From contig NC_079224.1 of assembly GCF_029633865.1 (NCBI RefSeq), positions 22,815,677 to 22,879,676 on the forward strand: a DNA stretch of 64,000 nt. Direction: 5' to 3'. Positions within the stretch are counted from its first letter, which is position 1, and each line of letters opens with the position of its first letter. The position numbers were made by a program, and so were the translations under genes. The DNA is from Lampris incognitus. Its lineage: Eukaryota > Chordata > Actinopteri > Lampriformes > Lampridae. The notes under the pieces were generated by a model. It made no database searches. It saw only the letters and a program-made list of their open reading frames with translations, and had not been told where the DNA came from. Below, piece after piece: positions 32,401-41,000 of this stretch.

Positions 32401-35098
32401 TTTAGCTCCCATGTCCCTCCCAAAAATCCCGGGCATTTTTGCTAGAGGGCCAAATCCAAGATGGCTGCCTGCGGCCATATTGAAAAATTAACTTTTGAAC
32501 CAGAGCACCTAGAATCATGGATGAGGACACTTTTTCATATAAGTCAACCATAAGGATTCTGATTCTGACAGTTTGACATTATGACATCATTTTGACCCAG
32601 AAATCCAAGATGGCCACCATCCAGTGGAGTGAAGATGTGAACGGGAAGGTGTTTTTCAGTGAACGTTGCCTATAAAAGACAACTTCTAAAGTACATTTTA
32701 TGTCTAAACTAAATTTTATCATTTAATCTGGTAGATCATGCTGTTACCCTTCAAATGATGTATAATACACCAAGGTTTAAACAACAATAACTTATAAAAT
32801 ATGGTAAACATGTAGCCTATACACCTGTCTGTTTGACGTTATGACATCATTTTGACCCAGAAATCAAAGATGGCCACTATCCTGTAGAGTGAAAACATAA
32901 CTTTGAATCCAGAATCCATGCCTACCAAATCACCATTATGTTCACTGAAAAGATAATGTCAAAACCCATTTTACCTTGGTACTACTGTACATTAAACAAA
33001 CTACCTTCATAAGGACCTCTTGCAGTATAATTGATGAATTCATGACAAGAAAACTAATAACTTCAAAATAAGCTCTTTTTATAGTGAACTTAACAATACA
33101 ACAACAACAAACAGCTGTCATTGAAACCTTAACACCAACAAGCTTAAAACATCACATGATCAGTCTGAATAAGAGCATTCTGAATCATCAGATTCCGATG
33201 GATCCCCCCTCCTCTTCTGTACATCATCATCTCCCTCCTCCTCCTCCTCACTGTCATCTTCCTCACTCTCTTCAGCTGGCTCTGGTGCAGATAGGTTGGC
33301 AAAGTCATCATTGTCAATGATGCAGATGCTTGGCTCTCCTTCAGCTATCTCGTTAGGACACACAGAACACCGCTCGAGGTCATGCGTGGCCCAGACATCA
33401 CGCAGGAGAAGCACATTTGGGTAGCTGATCCCCATGCCCAGCTTGTAGAAATAGTCAACAAGCTCCTTGCTGCGAGTGATCCCGTGAAGGGTGATGGTGG
33501 TATTGATGGCGGTAGTGGTGGGTCGCTTTGTGACATATTGTGTGATGAGAGAGCTGAGAGAGAGTGTGCTCGGAGATAGATCCACCCCCTCCTTCCCCCG
33601 CAAAGCAGACAGCAGCTGCACCATGAGAGGCGAGAGTTCTTCCTCCTCCTCTAGCTCCTCGACCTTCGGCGGCCATGGTACAAGTTTAATTGACTTGATG
33701 TCATCCCTGAGCCACTCAGCCACATTGTGAACCAGTTGCTCACTGCTGACACCAATGGAGGAAAGTGCTGCTTCCACATATGAACCACCCCCAGACGTGT
33801 CATAGACTAGGTTGCTCTGGTTCTTGAGGGCGGGAGTGGAAGCCGACCTTGCCCTCAAACTCCCGGGTCAGGATGTCTTTGATGTAGGATGACTTGATCC
33901 TGGATGTTGGGAAGCCATACTGAGAGATGATGGAGCTGTAGTCTTTGAGGAGGCTCTGCAGTGACCTTAGCTCATGTTCCTCAAAGATGACTGTTCTTAT
34001 GTGGTCAAAGAAGATAGACTGAGCCTCATGGAGAGTGACATTTTGCATGTGTGGAAGTTTGTCATCTTCACTCATTTTCTGATAATTACGCACATATTTC
34101 AACCAGCATTTTAAGTGATATCTGATCTCAAGTGCGTAGGGCTGATCAGCGGCAGAATCGATCAGACAGTTTATTCTGTCTCGCATTTTCTGATGTTCCA
34201 AGGTCACTGTGTGGCTCTTGAAAACTGCCCATGCGTGATCATACGAAATCAGCTTCAACTTTGATTCTGGGTGCTTGACTGACTCAGTCTTACAGCACCA
34301 GACACATTTTGTTTTATCATGTATCTGCCCTAGACTCGATCGCAGCCGTTTGGTAGCTGGAGCCGCAACTGGGGAAGAAACATCAGAAATAGATGAAGAC
34401 TGAGATTGGCATTCATCAACTTCTCGTTTTTTCTGTCTTTTCTGGGCCTGTTCCAGTTTCTTGACATTCCATAAGGTCAGCGTACATGTATCATGGACAC
34501 ATTGTCCGACGGGATCTTTATCCCAATCAACAGTTAGTTTCATGGACATTTCCAAACTTGTCAAGACCGCTCCATAACAGGGTCCTTTTCTTGATATTTT
34601 CCCACCTCTGAATTGAGGAAATGGAATCAGTGGCTTCATCACAAAGCCTGCCACACTGGAGGACACATGGAGTCTGATGAATTATATGCTGTCTATTTGT
34701 CCCTGTAAGTTGATTGATTTCTTCCATTCTCAAGCAGTTATGTACATCTCTACTGTTCCATTCACCTATAGGCAAAAACAAAAAACAAGTTTGCTCAGGG
34801 TGATTTTCTATGATGGTACATTAGTTTATAGTTTAAGTATTGCTTAATTGAACTGGTGCTTTTTTTCAACCGAGGCCATCTCCAAAAATTAAATAATGTA
34901 CTTTAAGTTGATACTTTAATGTAATATAACAATATAACAATGTATATACTTCACACAAAAGTTTTATAAAATCAGGTGATTCGTGATTAAAGTCATGTGC
35001 ATTTTTGCCAACCAGCCCTATCACAGCATTGGTTGGCACAATGTTAAAATGTGATCAAAATCACTAGCTAGCTATGCTAGTTTATGAACAGTTGTTAA

Positions 35099-35134
<36 letters not shown>

Positions 35135-35522
35135 TGAATATGTATAGCCTATGAAACACACACTATTAATGCTGTGCACCTGCTTGTGTGTGTGTGTGAG
35201 CTAAAGTTAGCAACTAGTAGCGATTGTGATCAAGCTAGCAAATATGAAATGTGATTAGCCTTTATTAGCTAACAAATATTATTTATTATTATTAATATCA
35301 ACACAATGATAAAAATATCATGAAAACTGTGATACTTACTTTAGTCTCAGGATCAAAAGAGTGTGATGACCGCGGAATAGGCTAATAATTATCTAGCTAG
35401 CTAGACAATTTTCTGAAAGGTCATGACCACAATATTTTTGAAGGGACAGTAACTAACAGCCTATTAGTTGGCCAGCCCTGACCCGCAACCCCGTCACGCA
35501 AGCACGCAAGCACGCACGCACC

Positions 35523-35571
<49 letters not shown>

Positions 35572-37050
35572 CACAGGAGGCACAGACAGGTATAGGCTAC
35601 ATGTTTACCATATTTTATAAGTTATTGTTGTTTAAACCTTGGTGTATTATACATCATTTGAAAGGTAACAGCATGATCTACCAGAATAAATGATAAAATA
35701 TAGTTTCAAAGTAGAATCTACTTTAGAAGTTGTCTTTTAAAGGCAACGTTCACTGAAAAACACCTTCCCGTTCACATCTTCACTCCACTGGATGGTGGCC
35801 ATCTTGGATTTCTGGGTCAAAATGATGTCATAATGTCAAACTGTCAGAATCAGAATCCTCATGGTTGACTTATATGAAAAAGTGTCTTCATCCATGATTC
35901 TAGGTGCTCTGGTTCAAAAGTTAATTTTTCAATATGGCCACAGGCAGCCATCTTGGATTTGGCCCTCTAGCAAAAATGCCCGGGATTTTTGGGAGGGACA
36001 TGGGAGCTAAATTTCTTTCAAAAGGTCCATAGAAGTCAAATAAATCATCAAAACATGTTAACCAGAGAGTGGTCACGGAATTGAGGTTTTAGACCCTACT
36101 AATCTCTGGGCAGTTTTCCCATTTAAGACACTAAGCATTGCAACTCTGAATGTTGTAGCTGGTCTTTTGGTCACTTCTCTGACAATTACAAGATTTGTCA
36201 GTTTGTTCAATTAAGTTAGAAGGGCTGGTGTTGGTAGTGCCTGTGTTGTGCCTTAATGTTTTCTCATTTGTTTCAATGAGCAATGAGTGCACACAGAAAT
36301 GCTTTGCCAATCTTTTCATAACATTCTCCGGCATTTAACCTGCTAGCAACTCCAATTTAATCCACTGATACAAAGGGCGTGAATGATCAAATAAGTGAGT
36401 TTCAGATTTTTATTTCTGGTATATTTCCGAAGGCCACTAAATACTTCGTTTCCTTCTGATATTATGAACGGATACTTCCTTAAGATACAACGAAGATTCC
36501 ATTTCAATTTGACTTCGTAACACAGCAAAACAAGAGACACCCAATGTGGACACATCATTTCTGAAGCCACTGTAGTAGACACCAAGGCCGTTTTTAATTG
36601 TAAAAGGCTTAAAACGACGGGACTTCAAGGGATGGGGGGGGGGGACAATCGTATACACACCTCTTTGGACCGGCCCTCCTGCTCTTGTGATCCCCTTTCC
36701 CTGGGCTGTACGACCTTTCTTCGGTACTGGCCTGCGGTTCCCGATGGCCCGTCTCCTTCTTGACTGTTGCTCTTTTTTATTCAGGCGAATAATGTCATCT
36801 GTTGGAGAAAAAATAAAAGACACGGGCAAAATACTGCAGATGAGCAATGTGATTTTCTGATGAGTGTCAATGCATTAAAAGTGCAAATACAAACGAACTA
36901 AAATGGTTGCTTAAATAGGCGAGTGTCTTAACTAGTAATGCCGTTATTACTAGGTTAAACTGGAGCCGAGGCCTTACCTAAAGACATATCGACCTTATCA
37001 GGCACCGCTGATTTTTTCCCGCGCCCAGCAGTAGATCCATTTTCGCTCAT
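26389..37050 (-). CDS. fyttd1: UAP56-interacting factor (forty-two-three domain containing 1), whole gene
   Basis: FYTTD1/UIF is a nuclear adaptor that binds the RNA helicase UAP56 (DDX39B) and helps load NXF1 onto mRNA for export. The N terminus contains the UAP56-binding motif KVDMSLDDIIRLNKKEQ. The middle is Arg/Gly-rich and basic (GRRRGQGVITGLAARRP; RQATFLIRRGLK). The end has TLTVSIDNP-like ILTVSIDNP, TPKGVALQFDINSVGK and the C-terminal MTLNERFRILKDQR ... GSRFVTVG, all matching vertebrate UIF. Nine coding exons on the minus strand are 37050-36978, 36798-36661, 31973-31810, 28824-28688, 27842-27770, 27488-27445, 27226-27152, 26845-26758 and 26490-26389. Phases join throughout to 297 codons plus TAG; the human protein is slightly longer. 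Intron 2 (36660-31974) is swollen by a 3.8-kb transposon. Confidence 0.93.
26758..26845 (-). CDS. fyttd1: fyttd1 coding exon 8
   Basis: The acceptor is GCTGTCAG|CTTTGT and the donor is AAACCG|GTGAGG. It encodes VKTGVIEKKTPKGVALQF and then DINSVGKP. An upstream AG (CCCCCAG|CTG) also exists but gives the wrong phase. Confidence 0.85.
27152..27226 (-). CDS. fyttd1: fyttd1 coding exon 7
   Basis: The acceptor is CCACCAG|GTGGCG and the donor is CCTGA|GTAAAT. It encodes QWRTSTNGSGILTVSIDNPT then ARTQP. WRTSTxxGGILTVSIDNP is conserved in UIF. Confidence 0.88.
   Translation of the reverse strand: MAHINEWQWNPDSIDRQPHSQNTA
27445..27488 (-). CDS. fyttd1: fyttd1 coding exon 6 (44 bp)
   Basis: The acceptor is TGCCCAG|GTGCAG and the donor is CGCCA|GTGAGT. 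It encodes VQKPNQRTAPVRTR plus two bases. It is shorter than the equivalent part of the mammalian protein. Confidence 0.8.
27770..27842 (-). CDS. fyttd1: fyttd1 coding exon 5
   Basis: The acceptor is GATACAG|ACCATT and the donor is CTCAAG|GTATTT. It encodes PLPPVHQAQREARQATFLI then RRGLK. RQATFLxRRGLK is a family hallmark. A second AG at CCATCAG|GCC would keep the local frame but not join exon 4 in phase. Confidence 0.85.
27935..28382 (-). mobile_element. tRNA-derived SINE, family 1, copy 4 (fyttd1 intron 4)
   Basis: A minus-strand copy. The head GGCGTCCGGGTAGCGTGGCG is at the right end, followed by a B-box relative near 28325 and the full body to a T-rich left end (tail). It produces a spurious 190-codon frame. 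Confidence 0.8.
28688..28824 (-). CDS. fyttd1: fyttd1 coding exon 4
   Basis: The acceptor is CCATCCAG|AAAACA, phase 0, and the donor is GAGACG|GTGAGA, phase 2. The product runs through EAQYRRSDVQRKRYRAADPQ to VRRPFQLQRR, aligning with the mammalian QY...KRKAN...LKRPSQLSRK segment. Confidence 0.82.
28825..29952. other. fyttd1 intron 3, distal part
   Basis: I see no feature in this stretch. Confidence 0.45.
29953..30672. mobile_element. Penelope-like terminal repeats, interrupted by a SINE
   Basis: Segments 29953-30175 and about 30515-30672 carry the CAGTTCATCTGGACACA ... GAAACGTTTCATCACTCATC repeat found at 31358-31700, 38112-38290 and 45978-46607. The last of these is linked to a Penelope-like coding scrap. 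The two pieces lie on either side of a family-2 SINE. Confidence 0.55.
30176..30505 (-). mobile_element. tRNA-derived SINE, family 2
   Basis: A minus-strand copy. The B-box inverse GGGTTTGAACCC lies near 30450 and the head (ACTGGGCCACCATGCC inverse) near 30490. The body GGGAGAACATGCAAACTTC matches the copy at 60893-61262. Confidence 0.75.
30683..30796. repeat. Two-unit tandem repeat, 57-bp unit
   Basis: Units 30683-30739 and 30740-30796 both start TATRTCCATAGAATTAATGA and differ at only a few positions. Confidence 0.85.
30797..31357. other. fyttd1 intron 3, no feature seen
   Basis: I see no gene or clear repeat here. Confidence 0.45.
31358..31700. mobile_element. Penelope-like fold-back repeat
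   Basis: It starts TGCATGCTCAATAATCCAGG and the second half inverts the first (GAAACATTTCATCATTCATC ... GATGAATGATGAAATGTTTC). A CATAATTGC/GTTATACAACTG spacer lies between. It is the same family as 45978-46607. Confidence 0.6.
31810..31973 (-). CDS. fyttd1: fyttd1 coding exon 3
   Basis: The acceptor is CTTTTCCAG|GGAGTG and the donor is GCTCAG|GTACTA. It encodes an RG-rich segment with VGRRRGQGVITGLAARRP, matching GVITGLAAR of mammalian UIF, and LLNRTAVAQ. It leaves at phase 0. Confidence 0.9.
31992..32290. mobile_element. Tc1/mariner end fragment
   Basis: TACAGTGCCTTCAGAAAATA begins at a TA and is the known outer end of a fish Tc1-type element. About 290 bp of its leader, including the CTTCAGGGGTACGTCTTTCTC stretch, is present. 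The opposite end is absent. Confidence 0.6.
32311..36101 (-). mobile_element. DNA transposon with about 520-bp inverted repeats, superfamily unresolved
   Basis: Left repeat 32311-32831 and right repeat 35583-36101 are near-identical inverses, starting TAGTAGGGTCTAAAACCTCA. ATC flanks both ends (32308-32310 and 36102-36104), suggesting a 3-bp target duplication. An extra degenerate copy of inner-repeat sequence lies at 32832-32900. The body encodes a broken protein on the minus strand (33160-34781) and contains (TG)n at 35102-35131 and (CA)n at 35528-35568. It lies in fyttd1 intron 2. Long repeats with a 3-bp duplication do not fit hAT, Tc1 or Harbinger. Academ-like is one possibility. Confidence 0.8.
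33160..34781 (-). pseudogene. Transposon-encoded protein of unplaced family, frameshifted and shortened
   Basis: This resembles a multicopy protein family I know from fish and invertebrate genomes but cannot name. The order is a Cys-rich head (VLQCGRLC) with SSIQRWENIKKRTLLWSGLD, then VDWDKDPVGQCVHDTC, KCVWCCKTE...KHPESKLK, HLKCWLKYVRNY, and after it LVYDTSGGGSYVEAALSSIG and TRSKELVDYFYKLGMGISYP to CSVCPNEIAEGEP and IIDNDDF. It then ends in an acidic tail (SEEDDSEEEEEGDDD). Relatives continue long past IIDNDDF, so the catalytic part seems deleted. The frame changes near 34525 and near 33830, so it cannot make one protein. The many Cys and His residues suggest zinc-binding modules. Confidence 0.6.
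36105..36660. other. fyttd1 intron 2, between transposon and exon 2
   Basis: Unassigned sequence with a G-run at 36635-36643. Short open frames have no recognisable product. Confidence 0.45.
36661..36798 (-). CDS. fyttd1: fyttd1 coding exon 2
   Basis: The acceptor is CAACAG|ATGACA and the donor is AAAGAG|GTGTGT, phase 1 to phase 1. It completes DDIIRLNKKEQ and adds a basic, Gly-rich stretch (RRRRAIGNRRPVPKKGR). Confidence 0.9.
36978..37050 (-). CDS. fyttd1: fyttd1 coding exon 1
   Basis: ATG is at 37050-37048. It encodes MSENGSTAGRGKKSAVPDKV then DMSL plus one base. The donor is TTTAG|GTAAGG. The UAP56-binding motif is split between this exon and the next. Confidence 0.9.
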
Positions 37051-37819
37051 GCTTCAAAAATAAGTTTAAAAGTTAACTATAGAAAAGACGCGTTATTACT
37101 AGGTTGTTTGCTTCTTGCTAGCCTTGCCTATGCACTAAGCCAGCTTCTTCTCTTTCGGTTTTATGGCAGGTGGCAACCAGCGTTAAGATGCATTACCGCC
37201 ACCTACCCTACCCTACGCTAGCGCAGCAACAGCCACAGGATGACTTAAACCTCCCCTCTACGCAACACGTACGTTTTACGTCATGACGTACGTTTTTCCC
37301 TACAGGAATATGGGAAGTGTAGTCTCATGGGCCAACGTGTTATACACAGCCTCTGTTACAAAACCCGGAGCACTCACGTGTATTTTGTTGCTTGTGTAAG
37401 GGTCTGCGGGTGTAGTGGTTGTAAGTGCATTTGGTTACTCTAGCCGACTGCGTATTTTGATTTTCGTTGTCACTTTCCTCGCACAATCTCAACCAGGCAT
37501 CGGTATTTGCGTCTTTTCTCTTTATGTACGTACCACTGTATGCAAGAGGTAAGTTGATTAGGGTTAACATCTAATTGCAGCCTTTCTGTCTTCTCTGTAG
37601 TGATTCTCGATAGAGAATGCTTTGTTGGCTGTATTTTGAACATACGCATGTTTTTTTCCTGCAAAGTGGAGCAATTGGAAAAGTTTGATCTTTAACATTC
37701 ATTGACGACGAATCACTCTCCTTATTTTAAGGCACATATTGAGGATTTCGACGCACGAAAAACAGAAAGGCTTCCTGCTACTCGCATCCTTGACAAAGTT
37801 ATTCTGCAGCAAAATCACC
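37051..37819. promoter_or_regulatory. Bidirectional promoter interval, fyttd1 / phr
   Basis: The start codons of fyttd1 (37050, minus) and phr (37820, plus) are 769 bp apart. The interval contains a perfect 14-bp palindrome TACGTCATGACGTA at 37277-37290, with two overlapping CRE-type half sites (ACGTCA/TGACGT), and an E-box CACGTG at 37375-37380. In teleosts, DNA-repair photolyase genes are known to be induced by light through bZIP (D-box) and E-box elements. Assigning these sites that role is inference. No TATA box is obvious for either gene. Confidence 0.55.
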
Positions 37820-38072
37820 ATGCCACGCCAAAAACGCAAGGCAAGTGCTGAATCCACAGCTTCTGATGCCAAGAGGAAGTTGGTTCCATCGAAAGAGGGG
37901 ATAAGGGAGAGAACAGAGGGCTGGCTGCAGGAGAAAGTCACAGAGAAGAGGACAGAGAACAAAGATTTGAAATTTAATCCAAAGCGCCTCCGTTTTGTGT
38001 CAGAATCTCACAAGCTCAAACAGAGTTCGGCTGGTGTTCTTTACTGGATGTCAAGGGACCACAGAGTTCACG
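37820..38072 (+). CDS. phr: phr coding exon 1
   Basis: It encodes residues 1-84. The donor is GTTCACG|GTAAAA, phase 1. It contains the basic N terminus and the start of the photolyase domain ([16 protein letters not shown]). Confidence 0.93.
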
Positions 38073-41000
38073 GTAAAAAAAATTGAAACAGGCCACATTT
38101 ACACCAGAGAATAATGTCTTTATGCATGCTCAATGATCCATGTAAGGAAATCACAGAAAGTTGGATCAGTTCATCTGTGACCCCTTCAGTGTCTGTCAGT
38201 TGAGACCAAAGAAGTCACCTAGATGAGTGATGAAACGTTTCTCTCAATAAACATTTTGTCCAGATGAAATGATTCAACTTTCTGTGACCAGAGAAGAATA
38301 TTTCTGCATTGCCAATGTTTTGTTTGCCTTCTGTGTTGCAGATAACTGGGCCCTTATCCATGCTCAGAAGCTGGCTGTGGCAGAGAAGCTACCCCTGCAC
38401 ATCTGTGTCTGTCTGTTTGCCCCAAAATCCAAATTGTCTACTATCCGGCATTATAGTTTCATGTTAAAGGGTCTTGAAGAAGTTGCTAAGGTAAAGATGC
38501 TAAAGGCTGTGGTTTTTAACAGAGCATCATTCCCTGTATGTTTCCCTGCTCAGATGGCTGGGCTATTAAATAAAGCTAGTTAATATTTAACACATGGAGG
38601 GAAAATGATGAACGCAAACTGGATGAAACAGATGGAGCCCAAAACCCACATTACAGTCAATTTATAAGGTCTTCTTGACTGATGAATGCACCGGATATGA
38701 GTGGGACTAAATACACATCCTAGTCTAGGGCCATGCTTATGTTGTGCACCCAACCCACAGGAATGCCAGGCTCTTGACATTCAGTTCCACCTTCTTCATG
38801 GTGCAGCAGGCGAGGTGCTGCCTGGGTTTGTGTCAGACCAGGGTTTTGGGGCTGTGGTGACAGATTTCTCCCCTCTCAGAGAACCTCTGCAGTCATTGGA
38901 GGATGTCAAAAAGAAGCTTGCAGCGGACATCCCTTTCATACAGGTACAAAATCTTACCTCCCCTTCTCACTTTTTGATGGTAACATTAATCCTGAGTTCT
39001 TGATTAGTTTCCTTGCCTTTACTCATATATTCCTTGGCCTCTGGAGTTGCCCTCGGTCAGATGATAATAACTTGTAACCCAGAAAGGGGGCATGCATCCC
39101 ATATTAAGAAAAATGTCCCTTGCACTTACTCATAAACATGAATCACAACAATTTCCTTTCCATAGGTTGATGCCCACAATGTTGTGCCTTGCTGGTTAGC
39201 ATCGAACAAGCTTGAGTACTCTGCCAGGACCATCAGGGGAAAGATCACCAAACTTCTTCCAGAGTTTCTCACCGAGTTTCCTCTGGTTGACAAACACCCA
39301 TATACAGCCACTAGAACTGCCAAGGTACCTGCCAAAAACTGCCTGAAGAGCTCTGTTAATAACATTGTGGTTAACAGAAACATGTTTCTGTTTAGTATAT
39401 GCATGTTCTTTGTAGCTGTCGATTAAATGACAAAAAGGATACTAATATGCAAAAAAAGAAGAAAAACCACAAGACTTGTGTGTCTACTAAAAATTTACTA
39501 CAAGATACTTTTTGGGTTTGGTCACGACAACAAATTAATTACTTTTAAGTTCTTAAGAGTGATGCAACAATTCTCTTTATGACAAAAATGCCAAACAGCT
39601 TTTAGGATTTTTTTTCTTTCCTAAACCCTTACATTGGAGCCCTTGAGATATAGGATTTCACCACACTGTTGTGACTTTGGTACTTTTACTGGTGTAAATG
39701 TTCCTTACCCTCTCAGCCGAAGGTAAAAGACTTAAGTCCAGAACACACTGGCACCGATTGACATGTGTTAAGAGGGACGCCCCTATTCATTTCAATATAA
39801 AATCAGTGCACTGGTGGCATCTAGCATCTGCTTGATACACATCTCCTTGACACACTGTGACTGCTCAAATCCATTTTTTGTTCTTCAGCATCAACGCTCT
39901 TACAGATTCATATTTTCTTTGGAAAAAGGATCTTTGAGCAGCACTTTACATATTTGATGCATGTTGGCTGTCATTTGACTTGCCGCTCTGTTTCCGAGCT
40001 GGTGTGTTTTCGGCTTTTAAAGACAGGAGGCGGCGCTCTGGAGGTGGCAGAGTTGAAGATGCTAAGATTTTAATTGGGAGTGACGAAGGAGGACAGGATT
40101 AGGAACGAGTATATTAGAGGGACAGCTCAGGTTGGACAGTTTGTAGACAAAGCAAGAGAGGCAAGATTGAGATGATTTGGACATGCATGGAGGAGAGATG
40201 CTGGGTATATTGGAAGAGGGATGTTTAAGATGGAGCTGCCAGGGAAGAGGAAAAGAAGAAGGCCAAACAGCAGGTGTATGGATGTGGTGAGGGAGGATAT
40301 GTAGGTGACAAAGGAAGATGCAGAGACAGGAAGAGATGGAAACGGATGACCCGCTGTGGTGACCCCTAACGGGAGCAGCCAAAAGTAGTAGTAGTAGTAG
40401 TAGTAGTGTTTTGGGCTTTTAGTATTTATCCGCACCTTCTGATGTACATACTTCACAAAAACATGAAAACCTTTTCTAGGTTACCGCTGATAAACCTAAT
40501 CTTTTGACTGTGACCATTTTTCTAAATTCTCTCCCCTCCCCTGTCTTTATCATACAGCCAGTGGACTGGGACAAAGCCCTGGCCTCTCTGCAGGTGGACA
40601 AAGCAGTGGGAGAAGTAGAGTGGGCAAAGCCTGGTGCAGCAGCAGGGATGGCTATGCTGGAGTCCTTCATCGACATGCGCCTTAAACAGTTTGCTACCCA
40701 GCGTAACGACCCAAACTCGGTTGCTCTCAGCCAGCTCTCTCCCTGGATCCGCTTTGGTCAGTGTTTGGAAATATATTAAAAAAAAAAAATCAGTGAAAAG
40801 GGGGGGGGATTCTCCAGCGTAGCAGGAGTCACATTGGTGTTTTCTACGTGAGGAGGACCTCACGATCACGGAAAGCCTGGAAATTATGTATATGAAATGT
40901 GAAAACTATGCCCTAGACCTTGTTTGTTCATGTCAGACACTTAAAGTATAACAAATAATATTTAAAGGTATATCTTGACAAATATTTGTGGAATTAGGAC

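Noticed and set aside
37739-37819. Upstream extension of the phr frame by 27 codons from a non-ATG start
   Set aside because: There is no ATG in the extension, and ATG 37820 has a good context and starts the expected basic N terminus.
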